Source of the DNA: Stramenopiles sp. TOSAG23-3 | Taxonomy: Eukaryota > Sar | Assembly (NCBI GenBank): GCA_900128585.1 | Contig: LT642155.1 | Span: 1 to 61,091, forward strand | DNA length: 61,091 nt | Direction: 5' to 3' | Shown here: in pieces, positions 28,678-38,800 of the stretch | Layout of the letters: each line of letters begins with the position of its first letter | How positions within the stretch are numbered: position 1 is the stretch's first letter | Notes under the pieces: generated by a model | Databases searched by the model: none | Told to the model about the DNA's origin: nothing | What the model saw: the letters and a program-made list of their open reading frames with translations, nothing else | Translations under genes and position numbers: made by a program

Positions 28678-30225
28678 CTATGTCAAAAATGGGAAGTATC
28701 GACGAAAATTTGTAAGAGCAGAAAACACACTAAAAGAGCTCCCAGCAAGCGCCAACGAACCGATCCATTTTGAACTGGGGAACAAAGAAAACGAGCGGTA
28801 AAAGGCTACGGCATGCACCAGTTTGACGAACGTTTCTGCGACTTTGGAAGCCATGGCATTCCTGATGTAAAGCGGGTGCCTTTGAAGGCTCAACTGCTTC
28901 ATCAGGCGCTCTATACTTTTAAAAAAAACTATCAGCTGTCCAGAATGCCAATAATTGAGCAATGCTTCGTACTGGCCACTGTAAAGCACATACAGGATTG
29001 CGCCGATGCTTCCTGCGCTGTTTAGACCAAAAAGAGTCGAGAGTGCGCCCCTCTTCGTTCGGTCCATCGTTTCCATTGCAACATACGCCAAGGAAATGGA
29101 GTTGAATAAAGTTGAAAAGGGAACCTCCCCGGTCATTAGTCGTCCCATCGCTTTTCGATTCCAGATTGATGAAGTAATGAAAAAAGCGCTCATTATGAAC
29201 GAATGAATTGCGCTCCCGATCCTACTTATCAAAGCATGCTGCCCGTTCACATTTAGGATGTTAAACGGCAGGAATCGAGCCGAAAGCTGGGCCTCCGCGA
29301 TCGAACGAACCCACATCAAGACGGCAGTAGAGAGGCCGGTGAAGAGAAGCGCCGTTCGACGCTTCCTTCGTAACTTTCCCGTATAAAATAAACCTTCTAA
29401 CACCGTTAAAGGGGCGTAAGATTCCTCCGTAGACACATACCAACTGTGTGGAATATTTTCAAACCGGCTCAGATCGCCGCAGGAAAAAACGTACAAGCTT
29501 CCTCCCCCCGAAGCGTGAAGCTCCCCCAACGATTCTGGCAAGCTGATGACGTTTGGCGTGCCGTCCATTAAAAGCTCTTGCAGCATTTTTAACTTTCCAA
29601 TATCCTCTGGGATGTTTGCAAGTGCTGGTAAATCGTACATGTACAAGCACCTCAACGACGTTAAATTTCCTATTGAGGAAGGAAGGCTTGAGAAGATGTT
29701 GTTTTCGAGCCTCAGGATCCTCAACTCGGTGCACTGGCCAATTTCATACGGGATTGATCGAAGCTCGTTATTTTGCAAGTACAAACTTCTCAAGTTGTTC
29801 ATTCGACCGATCGAGTTGGTCAAACACTTCAAACAATTATTGCTGGCATCGAAAAACTCTAACGAAACCAGATTGGAACCAAAATACTTTGGCAGTTCCC
29901 GCAGGCTGTTCTCGCTCAGGTCGAGGTGTACTAAACGGGCGTAGTCAAGCCCGTCCGAGCCGGAGGCACCGAACCCGTTCGGCAACTTTGACAGCTTCAG
30001 GTTTCGAAGGCAGAGTCGTCCCCGCAAAATAACATTACCTATGTCTTGAACATCCCTCATTACAGATGCTACACGCTTTGCAGCAGAGCCTTCCTCCCCT
30101 GCTTTATTGTCCAATGCCCCGCTTCCTGCAGCGACACCATCATGCGGTTCCCGAGGAGGAGTCCTTGCCCGTAGCAAGAGCGCACGCGTGTCCTCGGCAT
30201 TCCCAAGAGTGCTTCTACGCCTCAT
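28678..30225 (-). CDS. Leucine-rich repeat protein with hydrophobic C-terminal domain
   Basis: A 515-residue protein; the first ATG is 30225 (the frame upstream has a TTG only, and TTTGTTTAG just upstream could be a splice acceptor). Residues about 85-245 carry seven or so typical LRRs of the Ras-suppressor/SHOC2 kind (LVHLDLSENSLRELPKYFG, LRSLYLQNNELRSIPYEIG, LRILRLENNIFSSLPSSIG, LQELLMDGTPNVISLPESLG). The C-terminal half (about 285-515) has several moderately hydrophobic helices and may be membrane-associated; I do not recognise it. No kinase, TIR or NB domain. LRR surfaces usually bind proteins; partner and place in the cell are unknown. Confidence 0.82.
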   Translation of the reverse strand: MRRRSTLGNAEDTRALLLRARTPPREPHDGVAAGSGALDNKAGEEGSAAKRVASVMRDVQDIGNVILRGRLCLRNLKLSKLPNGFGASGSDGLDYARLVHLDLSENSLRELPKYFGSNLVSLEFFDASNNCLKCLTNSIGRMNNLRSLYLQNNELRSIPYEIGQCTELRILRLENNIFSSLPSSIGNLTSLRCLYMYDLPALANIPEDIGKLKMLQELLMDGTPNVISLPESLGELHASGGGSLYVFSCGDLSRFENIPHSWYVSTEESYAPLTVLEGLFYTGKLRRKRRTALLFTGLSTAVLMWVRSIAEAQLSARFLPFNILNVNGQHALISRIGSAIHSFIMSAFFITSSIWNRKAMGRLMTGEVPFSTLFNSISLAYVAMETMDRTKRGALSTLFGLNSAGSIGAILYVLYSGQYEALLNYWHSGQLIVFFKSIERLMKQLSLQRHPLYIRNAMASKVAETFVKLVHAVAFYRSFSLFPSSKWIGSLALAGSSFSVFSALTNFRRYFPFLT

Positions 30226-31363
30226 TTCAACAAGGGGGTCTAAACAAACAAAAACCAAAAGTACACCACAAGTCCTCTTTAAAATTCTATTTCAGACCTA
30301 AAACGAAGAGAGAATGTTTATCATGTATAGTTGGAAAACATGACTTTCATTACTTAGGAACATAATTTTGATTTCATACATTACTGTACCGATATATATA
30401 TATATTAATTCTGGGAACCACCCTCAAATTCTCAACAAATTCAAAAAACAAACAAACAATAATAATATAATTATTTTATAACCCCCTTTTTTTTAAAATT
30501 TTTTTAGAGTTAGTTAGTCTTATAATTGTTTGGTTTAGTGAAATATTCCGATTTTCTATTTTCCCCCTGCTATGTGATGTATCTCGCGGTGCACCAATTT
30601 CAGAATTTGATAGTCTACCTATGGTATAAAATTCTTGGTGCACCAATTTCAGAATTACATAAAGACAGTACTGCAAACGATTCGCGAAATTGATATTTGG
30701 ATTTGCAGCTCACTCTTAGACTATTTTTTGATTCTCCTCGTACTCTATTAAATTTTATCTCTTTACGTAATATTTAAATTATATTCTCTGGGCTAGCAGT
30801 TTCACCCCTTTCCAAAATTTAGTTTAATCTTTATGTTATTTCTATATTACACTAGTCCTATTAATATTATATTTGTGCCTCCCATTCCTTTTGTTGGTTC
30901 GGTTTCAATTCATCCTACCTCCTTGTTGAGTCTTCCTTGCATGCGGTCGTCTTAAAATTGTTTTGAGTAATAGTAGACTATTATACTTCCATAGTTAGCC
31001 TGTACAGTTTAAATAGGACTAGTGTAGTGACCAGAGCTGTACGTGCCGTGAGTACGTAGTTTGTTTTTGTAGTCGTTGATAGTTAGTTACAAAATTTTAG
31101 ATTCTTTTTTTGGCAATACTCATAATTATATTACCTCCCTGTGTGTGCCTTTTGAGTTCGTTGTTCTTCTTTTTATCTTTGGTGTTGTTTTTTGTTTTGC
31201 GAGAAGAAGAGGTTTGGTTGGATTATTAGATTTTGATCCTCTCACGAATACATTTCTTGTTAAATTACTTTTCAAGTGAAATTTCTTCCATCTTAATCAT
31301 TCGCAAAGAAATATATCGCCTAGAGGGTGGTTCAGAAATAGCAGACTTCGAGCATAAAAAGCG
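30226..31363. other. Divergent gap with a 20-bp direct repeat
   Basis: About 1.1 kb of AT-rich DNA between divergent starts. It contains two exact copies of GGTGCACCAATTTCAGAATT (30588-30607 and 30637-30656), 49 bases apart. No gene was seen. Confidence 0.55.
30588..30656. repeat. 20-bp direct repeat pair
   Basis: GGTGCACCAATTTCAGAATT occurs at 30588-30607 and exactly again at 30637-30656. The first eight bases (GGTGCACC) are a palindrome. Located about 360-430 bases upstream of the LRR gene start. Confidence 0.85.
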
Positions 31364-33259
31364 ATGGCTACTTCAAGCTATGCGCTTCCAAAGGGGCGTA
31401 TGATTGCCCCTGTGACCAAATTTGCCATGGCTCCCACGGTGTATCAGAAGCAGCTACCCCATGCAATTCAGAAAGGGTTGAAGGGTAATTTGGGGCCATT
31501 TTATGGGGCTCAACAAGCGGAAGAATGGCGCCAAGAGTTAAAAAAGAAAGAAGACGACCGAAAAAATGCGTTCGATGTGTACGATCTAGAAAAGCATCCT
31601 GAACTGTATTCCAACGAAGACCGGGCAATGAACAAAGGCAGGCACAAAATGCAAAAAGAATACGAACGGACAGTTCCCGGTGGTTACAACGAACTAGGTC
31701 CCACAGACGATAAAATGCGGGTTTACGCAAGTGCACTTTCAGGGACAATTCACCAACATTCTCCGCGTTTTTTAGAAACATTGGTTGAAACCCCAGCGCA
31801 CCGTGACAACAAGTTTACAAAAGGGGGAGCGAACGTGTTGCTTTTGGGGTTTCTGGACCCTAAGAAGAAAAACCCAGACCTGAATACAACGGACCTGGGC
31901 TACAACCCTCTGCTGCACAAATACAGGGCACAGCCACCGAAACATACCGCGTTGCAGCGCAGAACTACAAGAGAGAGGACAGGATACGTTTCCGTGGCAG
32001 GGGGCAAAAAAGCCAAGTCTGAATTTGGTGACAAACCGTCTGCTATGAAGATGCACATGGAAAATGGCTATAGCAACGTGCCACCTGAAATTTACCTGGA
32101 AGATGAAAACGCCTGTTTGAACAACAAATTGCGCAATGTTCCAACAAAACACGGGAACGGGGAAGAGGTAAAAAAACTACTAGAGCATGACCAGCACAAG
32201 TTTGTCGACAAGCAGGCAGAAATGGATAAGTACGGAAAACACGCTGAGAAACTTATGAGTTCTTATGAAGCCGATCGCCAACGACAAAAGCAAATCAACT
32301 TGAACAGAATGAAGCACCAGTACACTTTCTTGGATCCGTACACAGGCAGCCCCCGTGGGATCAATTATGGGCGAAAGGCGAACCCCCTCGATGGGTATAA
32401 CCCGATCATGGACCGCCCAAATCGTCTAGAAGAGGAATATTTGCTGCAGCAGAAAGAGAAGGAGAAAATGTTGGTGAAAATTAAAGATGGGTGGGATAGG
32501 CAAATGAAAGCAGAGTCGACTTGGAATGTGATTACAAATTGCGACAAATTGACAGGAAAAGAGCATATGACACCCCACGATGCTAAGCAGGTGTCCACAA
32601 ATGAAAGAAAACGAATAGACGCGTCGACGAAAAATGCCCAGGCGTTGACAAAGCTGATTCAACACGGGCACGGTCCTAAGCACGTAGACCAGAACGAATA
32701 CCCAAAGATAGGAGCTGAATCGAGCGAAGGCAAGACGCGCCAGCAACAGTTTATTCCACAGAAGCCGAAAAAGAAAGTGGAGCTGTCTAGTGGGCAGTTG
32801 ATATTCGGAAAGTTTGATCAAATCCAGAAACCCGAGGTGGTCACGCCGAGAAAACCAAGCATCTTTGACCCCATGGTCGATGAGAATTTAAAAATTGAAA
32901 ATCGACGGGCAGCGCCATTTACACATAAATATTACTATAAAGGTCAGGCAAACCCAAAAAAACATATTGAATATGATTTGTCCCAGAAGATTGGGGGAAA
33001 ATTGGGCGATAAGCCAAAGGAATTTATATTGCAGCGACCGAAAGGTTCCATGCCCCTTACTTTGAAAGTCACTCCTCTTAGGCATCGCAAGACCGGTGAA
33101 CTTTGCCAGGTGAAACAACCTCCCCGCACCAATGCGAATGAAAATATATCTGCCTTTGGCGTTGTAGTTCCTAGCACTAGAGTAGAATATGACAGACGAT
33201 GGACGTACAAACCTTTCGGAAAATTTAGTGCCCAAGCGAACAGTTCGCAGTGGAACTAA
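31364..33259 (+). CDS. Unknown basic, low-complexity-linker protein
   Basis: A 631-residue intronless protein; the ATG at 31364 is the first. I do not recognise a family. It is rich in Lys, Gln, Asn, His and Pro, with no membrane segment or signal peptide. Short helical stretches with charged heptad character occur at about 45-75 (AEEWRQELKKKEDDRKNAF) and 360-385 (RLEEEYLLQQKEKEKMLVKIK). Repeated Tyr/Gly/Pro-containing peptides (GGYNELGPTD, DPYTGSPRGINYG, ANPLDGYNPIMD) resemble the loosely structured inner-arm or microtubule-inner proteins of flagella; this is a hunch only. Codon use is AT-leaning and normal for the right half of the window, which supports a real gene. Confidence 0.7.
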   Translation: MATSSYALPKGRMIAPVTKFAMAPTVYQKQLPHAIQKGLKGNLGPFYGAQQAEEWRQELKKKEDDRKNAFDVYDLEKHPELYSNEDRAMNKGRHKMQKEYERTVPGGYNELGPTDDKMRVYASALSGTIHQHSPRFLETLVETPAHRDNKFTKGGANVLLLGFLDPKKKNPDLNTTDLGYNPLLHKYRAQPPKHTALQRRTTRERTGYVSVAGGKKAKSEFGDKPSAMKMHMENGYSNVPPEIYLEDENACLNNKLRNVPTKHGNGEEVKKLLEHDQHKFVDKQAEMDKYGKHAEKLMSSYEADRQRQKQINLNRMKHQYTFLDPYTGSPRGINYGRKANPLDGYNPIMDRPNRLEEEYLLQQKEKEKMLVKIKDGWDRQMKAESTWNVITNCDKLTGKEHMTPHDAKQVSTNERKRIDASTKNAQALTKLIQHGHGPKHVDQNEYPKIGAESSEGKTRQQQFIPQKPKKKVELSSGQLIFGKFDQIQKPEVVTPRKPSIFDPMVDENLKIENRRAAPFTHKYYYKGQANPKKHIEYDLSQKIGGKLGDKPKEFILQRPKGSMPLTLKVTPLRHRKTGELCQVKQPPRTNANENISAFGVVVPSTRVEYDRRWTYKPFGKFSAQANSSQWN

Positions 33260-34112
33260 TGACAATGTTTCTTGAAGTAAAATTTGAGATTGGATACTTT
33301 ATAACTACCGGTATTTTTACCAATTGCGAGTATACTCGAACTACTTTGGGTTCCCGTACCACGGTGTTCTTGTTTTTTTATATAAGTATTATATTATAAT
33401 AGGCAACGAAACAGTGACAACGAAGAGTCAACGAGTGGAAAGAAAAAAAAGCCTCGTACTAAAATCCTAGAAGAATACGAAAAAAGGAAGAAGCCAACGT
33501 TCAACCTGCACATCAGTAATAAAACCACAACCCAAAATACCTTGATGTGCGTTGCTATTACTCTATTAATACCAGGTACGGTACAGGTATAATTCTACGA
33601 GGACGTAAATATCTATGCAAAAAAACGCGAGGTTCCACCACCACTTCGAACTACCAAGGGGTACGGCAGGTATAAAACAGGTATTATAACCGGTATACCT
33701 GGGTACTGGTATTATTTTAATTATTCTAGCTGTAATAGGTGGTATAATACCTGGTACAGGTACAGGTACCGTTCCAGCCGTTCCACCACCTTGGTTTTAT
33801 TTCGTTTGTTGTTGTTGTTGTTGTTGATATTTCTTCTTATTATTATTTTTATTAATCGGCGCGGTACACGCATACTTCGCCGCCCAATGATAAACCGACG
33901 GGAAAGTCTTTACTAACTAACCTGTCAATATGTTTTCTAGATCAATAAACAGATGAGGTATAGAATATTTTGTTGATTACAGGGCTACGGTTCGTTAAAC
34001 TTTGACCTTTAAAATATCTGACAGAGTAAAGCAGTGCCCTTCACTCATTTCCAGGATCGTGAAGCGTTAGAGTTGCGTCCAAAACGTTTTGTATTATGCG
34101 AAGGGAGACAAC
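33260..34112. other. Intergenic with GGTAC/ACCGGT-rich tract
   Basis: Between two same-strand genes. 33565-33800 is dense in GGTAC, ACAGGTA and ACCGGTAT motifs in both orientations plus repeated GTTCCACCACC (33632 and 33779), followed by a (GTT)n run at 33807-33826. No gene. Confidence 0.55.
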
Positions 34113-35369
34113 ATGAAAGTAGTGGTCCAGAAACGAGAAGAGAAACGCCCTTTGGAGGAACAAAGGGGGAGTGCTGTGGCAAAAGTTTTGCTATCGTTAA
34201 ATATAATTCCTGATATTTTTTCTTCTGATGAAGACGCGAGGGCTGATCAGCTGTTTGTGGGCGATACAGTATGTGTCAAACCGGGGTATATGGAACACCC
34301 AGCCTTCTTGAGGAAAACTACAATGAAAACAGAGAGCTTGTTGTCTAGTGATGAACTTGAAAAATACAAAATTGGAATAGTGACATCCCTGCTTCGCGGA
34401 GACCGTGTAGAGATACGCACAGCCACTGTTGCTAACCAAGGCGAGATCCTCAGTGTATTAGCATCATCTGTTATTAAACTATCTGATTACCCGTGCGAGC
34501 AGGTCCAATCGAAACGGCAATTTTACCCACACAACAAGCTTAGAGGAAACACCATCAGTTGCGCCTCTTTGCCCGCACTACTAAATACCACCTCGGTGGG
34601 AACTAGATTAGAAAAAAATAAATGCAGTCTTTCGACGGAGGCTCTAAAAGGCAGTTATCAGTTTCACCATCCTGTCGAGGCAAAACTAATTTTACATGGT
34701 ATGACACAAGCGAGCAGAAGCAGTACAGGGGTATGGCGGAAAAGTCGGTCAAGTCCCAGGGTATCTCTTGATGCGGAAACTAACCCAAATAAAAATACGA
34801 CGTTGCGGGATGATGTAAAGCCATTAGCTTCCCAAAGAAGACCGAAGCTAAAGTCTAAATTTTTCAAAGACTCGTTTAAAAACAAAGAAGTTTTTACAGT
34901 TGGAAGTATGAAAATGCCAAAATTCGACTACCCAAAACCAAAGTCAATGAAAAAGGGGAAGCACAAAAAATATAGGAAACGTTCAGTTACACAACAAAGT
35001 TATGGGACTCCCATCGAGATAGTGGGCGACCTTGAACACATCAAGAGAGATCGAAGGTCCATTTTGAAATCGATTTATGGAAAATATACCCCAGATAACC
35101 TGAATGAACATAGGAATAATGAAAGATCATCTCTAGACATGATCGAATGTAGAGAAGACATGAACACTCAGAATATAATTAACCCTGTGCAGCCGGCGGG
35201 TGACACAGCTCCCGTAAAAAAGTGTTCCTTTATTAGTAGCCGGTACAATGACAGACTTGATGCAGATGATTATCCAAATCTTTCTGGTAAAGGGTTGCGT
35301 AGTAGGTTTCTTAATGCCAGAACTAGATATTTTGAAGTCAATGCGCGTCGAAACAAAGTGTTGTCGTAG
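34113..35369 (+). CDS. Unknown basic protein
   Basis: A 418-residue protein from the ATG at 34113 (MKVVVQKREEKRP); the frame upstream starts only with TTG. I do not recognise the family. The first 130 residues look structured (LLSLNIIPDIFSSDEDARADQLFVGDTVCVKPGYM ... IGIVTSLLRGDRVEIRTA) and could be a small beta-barrel (SH3/KOW-like), judging by the VGDTVCVKPG and KIGIVTSLLRGDRVEIR strands; this is tentative. The remainder is Lys/Ser/Arg-rich and probably disordered. No membrane segment. It converges with the carbamoyl-phosphate synthase gene. Confidence 0.65.
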   Translation: MKVVVQKREEKRPLEEQRGSAVAKVLLSLNIIPDIFSSDEDARADQLFVGDTVCVKPGYMEHPAFLRKTTMKTESLLSSDELEKYKIGIVTSLLRGDRVEIRTATVANQGEILSVLASSVIKLSDYPCEQVQSKRQFYPHNKLRGNTISCASLPALLNTTSVGTRLEKNKCSLSTEALKGSYQFHHPVEAKLILHGMTQASRSSTGVWRKSRSSPRVSLDAETNPNKNTTLRDDVKPLASQRRPKLKSKFFKDSFKNKEVFTVGSMKMPKFDYPKPKSMKKGKHKKYRKRSVTQQSYGTPIEIVGDLEHIKRDRRSILKSIYGKYTPDNLNEHRNNERSSLDMIECREDMNTQNIINPVQPAGDTAPVKKCSFISSRYNDRLDADDYPNLSGKGLRSRFLNARTRYFEVNARRNKVLS

Positions 35370-35468
35370 ATTTACTTCGAAAGGGTGCAAGGGAGTAACT
35401 TACAGGGCAAACGATGACTCTAGTGTTCTCAAGAAAAATAATTAATGACTGTGACCAATGTTCTTTTA

Positions 35469-35491
35469 AATTAATGGCTGTTATTTAGGTA
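35469..35491 (+). repeat. Partial repeat family copy
   Basis: AATTAATGGCTGTTATTTAG followed by GTA matches the family core (GGCTGTTATTTAAGTA) with one change. Ends are not recognisable. Confidence 0.5.
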
Positions 35492-35760
35492 TATTGAAAA
35501 TCATAAGTAGTAAAGAAGGGATTTCTGGCAAATTTTTCGACTACCAAAGTCAAAGCTTTATTCGTTTTCCTTTTTATTTGTCATTCTTCATAAAAACACA
35601 CTTGAGCTTTCCTTCTTCTTTCTTTGTTGTTGTTGTCGCGCCGAGCTAAGAAAATATTACTCTCATATGCTATTCTTCCTATAGATAATATAAATCCTTA
35701 ATTAAGAAAAGAAACGTCATATAAATATGTTTTTTTTATTAATATTTTTTTTATATCTTA

Positions 35761-35822
35761 TTAAAACAAGAAAATTGGCTGTTATTTAAGTAATAATTAA
35801 ATTTAGCTTCCTCATACCCTAA
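35761..35822 (+). repeat. Repeat family copy, TTAA-bounded
   Basis: Starts TTAAAACAAGAAAATTGGCT, continues GTTATTTAAGTAAT, then AATTAAATTTAGCTTCCTCA and TACCCTAATCCTAA. Nearly identical over about 60 bases to the copy at 41113-41180. It lies 75 bases beyond the CPSase stop. Confidence 0.8.
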
Positions 35823-35896
35823 TCCTAAATATTAAATTATATTATATTGTTTTGGATTAAGGCATATATTCATCATCAATAGATTTTTCCCATCAT

Positions 35897-38800
35897 TTAT
35901 GACAGCAAAGGTGAAGGGTTCTTCTGTATTGCTGCTAAGATCGTCTCGACGAGATTGATTTGCGTGAAAACGTTCACGTTGGCATCGATTGCCTGTCTCC
36001 TCAAACGCTGGGAGAACTGCCCTTGCTCCGTTTCCATGCTGCCAACAGAAGACAAGGATGAAAATTCCAGCAGCAGTTCCACTCGCTTCAGCGACAGGTC
36101 TTCGATCGAGCAGGAGCGCTTGACTTCGTAGCCCATCTGCTCCATTCTTAACGCAAGGTTTTGGGTGCGGGCGTCGCCAGAAAATTCCTTCGCGTGCAGG
36201 CAGACAGCCGTCGCCCCGGACTGTCCGTGAGGTGCCGGAAAGTTGCGCCCTGCGCTGTTTATGGCACAAAGAAGTGCCTTGTAAACATCCTTGTGAAAAC
36301 AGGCTACTTCACCCGTGGCTTTCATAGTCACACCCAGCAAAATGTCCGCCCCGGGCAAGCGGTCGAAGGAGAACACTGGAGTTTTTACGCCGTAAACCTT
36401 TTCCGACGCCCCCGCCCTAGTGTCCAACGCCATGGCAGGGTCGTACCCCATAATTGAAACAGTGGCGACTCTAGCAAAGTCAACGCCACTGGCACGGGAT
36501 ACAAATGGCATGCTTCTGCTTGCTCGTAAATTTGTCTCAATTACTTTCAGCTCGTTGGTTTCTCGAGTGTAAATTATTTGCAAATTGAACGGGCCAGATA
36601 TCTGCAGCCTCCGGCCTATCTTACCGGCAATCACTTTGCACGCGTCGATCGTGCGCTTCGGGAGAGAATGCGGGGGGTGGATCATTGTGGCATCACCAGA
36701 GTGAACACCGGCTGCCTCGATGTGTTCCGACACAGCGAACGCCACCAATTTCCCATCTCGGCACACCGCATCGATGTCTATCTCCTCTCCATTCTCTTCG
36801 TACTTTGACAACACGACTGGGTAGTCCGGGCTCACCCGAGTGGCTTCCTGCACGTACGTGTCCAGGGCAGCACGGTCCCTGACAACTTTCATTGCAGCCC
36901 CTGCAAGGACAAATGAGGGCCGGACCAGTACCGGGAAATGTTTGGAGGCAAAAGCTGCGAGCTCTGAAAATTTTGCAGAGCTTGTCCACAGGGCTTGGTG
37001 GACGCCAATGTCGTCCAACATCTGCGAGTGCATGTGTCTGTCTTCCGCCATGCGAATGTTGGACGGCGAGGTCCCAAGAATGTTCACCTTTGACTTGGGC
37101 TCTCGTTCCAAGCTTGGAACCAAATTCTGCGCCGTTTGCCCACCCATGCTAACGATGACGTTTGGGGTTCCTTCTGCATCCAAGATATCAAGGACCCGTT
37201 CGACCGAAATTTCTTCAAAGTACAGCGCATCCACTTCGTCATAATCCGTGGAGACTGTTTCGGGGTTGTGGTTCAACACCACCGTCCTTCGCCCCGGCTG
37301 CACGCTTTTGATCGTCCGGCTGCACGAAACGACAGAGTGGTCGAATTCAACGCTGCTGCCAATCCGGTACACCCCGCTACCAATGATCAAGATGGGCGCC
37401 AGCGGGGAGTCCCTGTTCAACGGTGAGTAGTCCGATTCTGCGCTCCCTGAGGCTCCGTACGTCATGTAAAAGTACGCGGACGCCGCGGGAAACTCTCCCG
37501 CGGTAGTGTCGATTTGTTTAATTATCGGTGTAATGCCCATTCGCACGCGAGCGTTCCTTACCTCTGGCTCCATGGCCACGGCAGCGCCGGCACCAAAAAT
37601 GTTTCGTGAGATTTGTAAGTCTGAATAACCAAACATTTTTGCCTCTCGCATCAGCCTGGTTGGAACGTCTTGGAGGCTATGAAACACTTTCAACCGAAGG
37701 GACACTTGAAAGCAGTCGTAGAGCTGCCCCAGAAACCAGTAGCCCACCCCCGACGCATCGGCGACTTCTTTCGCCGTCCACCCTTCTTCAAATGCGGCGG
37801 CAATTTGAAACGGTCGCTTCGGGCTTGGGGTTGCCAACAATTCTTTCAAGTTTCTGCCCGGTGACTGGCACTGCTGAGTCTCGTTAAGACCGCTGTCGCA
37901 CGACTGCCCGGGACGCCCCCCCCCGAAGCCCTGTACGTGTTCCCCTGCCCCTACCATGCGCAAAGCTTTTTGAAAGGCTTCTGGAAAGGTCCGACCAATC
38001 CCCATAACTTCCCCTATCGACTTCATCCCTGTGTTCAGTGTTGTGTCCAAATCCCCGTCGAACATTTGAAAATCCCAGTGAGGAATTTTTACCACAACGT
38101 AGTCTAACGCTGGTTCCATCAGTGCCGGGGAAGTTTTAGTCATCAGGTTATTGATCTCCGCCAACGATTTTCCCGCCGCCAGCTGGGCTGCGACGTGGGC
38201 GATGGGATACCCCGTGGCTTTCGACGCTAGCGCACTCGATCGAGAGAGCCTTGGATTTACTTCAACGACAACGTACTCAAACTCGTTTGGGTTCACGGCG
38301 TACTGGACGTTGCATTCGCCCACTATTCCCAACCGGTTTGCTATTGCGATGGACGCTTCTCGCAGTGTTTGGTACTCGAAATCGCTCAACGTTTGGCTGG
38401 GGGCGACTACAATGCTCTCTCCCGTGTGCACGCCTAACGGGTCAAAGTTTTCCATGTTGCAGATGGTGAAGCAGTTTCCGTACCGATCCCGCATGACTTC
38501 GTACTCGACTTCTTTCCAGCCTTTCAGGCTCTTGTCTATAATCATCTGTGCCGGCTTGCCGCCAGGGTCTCGACGGGCCATCGCTTTGGACACCAAATTG
38601 CCCAGTTCCTCTTCATTCTTCGCAAACCCACTCCCGTAACCGCCGAGAGCAAACGCTCGGCGCAATAGCACCGGGTAGCCTATGCTTCTCTTTGCTGCGC
38701 TGAGAATTTCTTCCTTTGTCGAGGCGGTTATGCTCGGTGCTATGGGCTGGCGGATGGAGAGCAGCATGCCCCGAAACTTTTCGCGGTCTTCCGTCAAAAG

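Larger units (their letters stand above)
35370..35896. other. Convergent gap with two repeat copies
   Basis: 3' flanks of the 34113-35369 gene and the CPSase gene; holds repeat copies at 35469-35491 (partial) and 35761-35822. Otherwise AT-rich, no gene. Confidence 0.6.

Noticed and set aside
35800-35816. TACCCTAATCCTAA resembling a telomere repeat
   Set aside because: Only about one and a half units, shared between two interspersed repeat copies, so better explained as part of that repeat than as an internal telomere.
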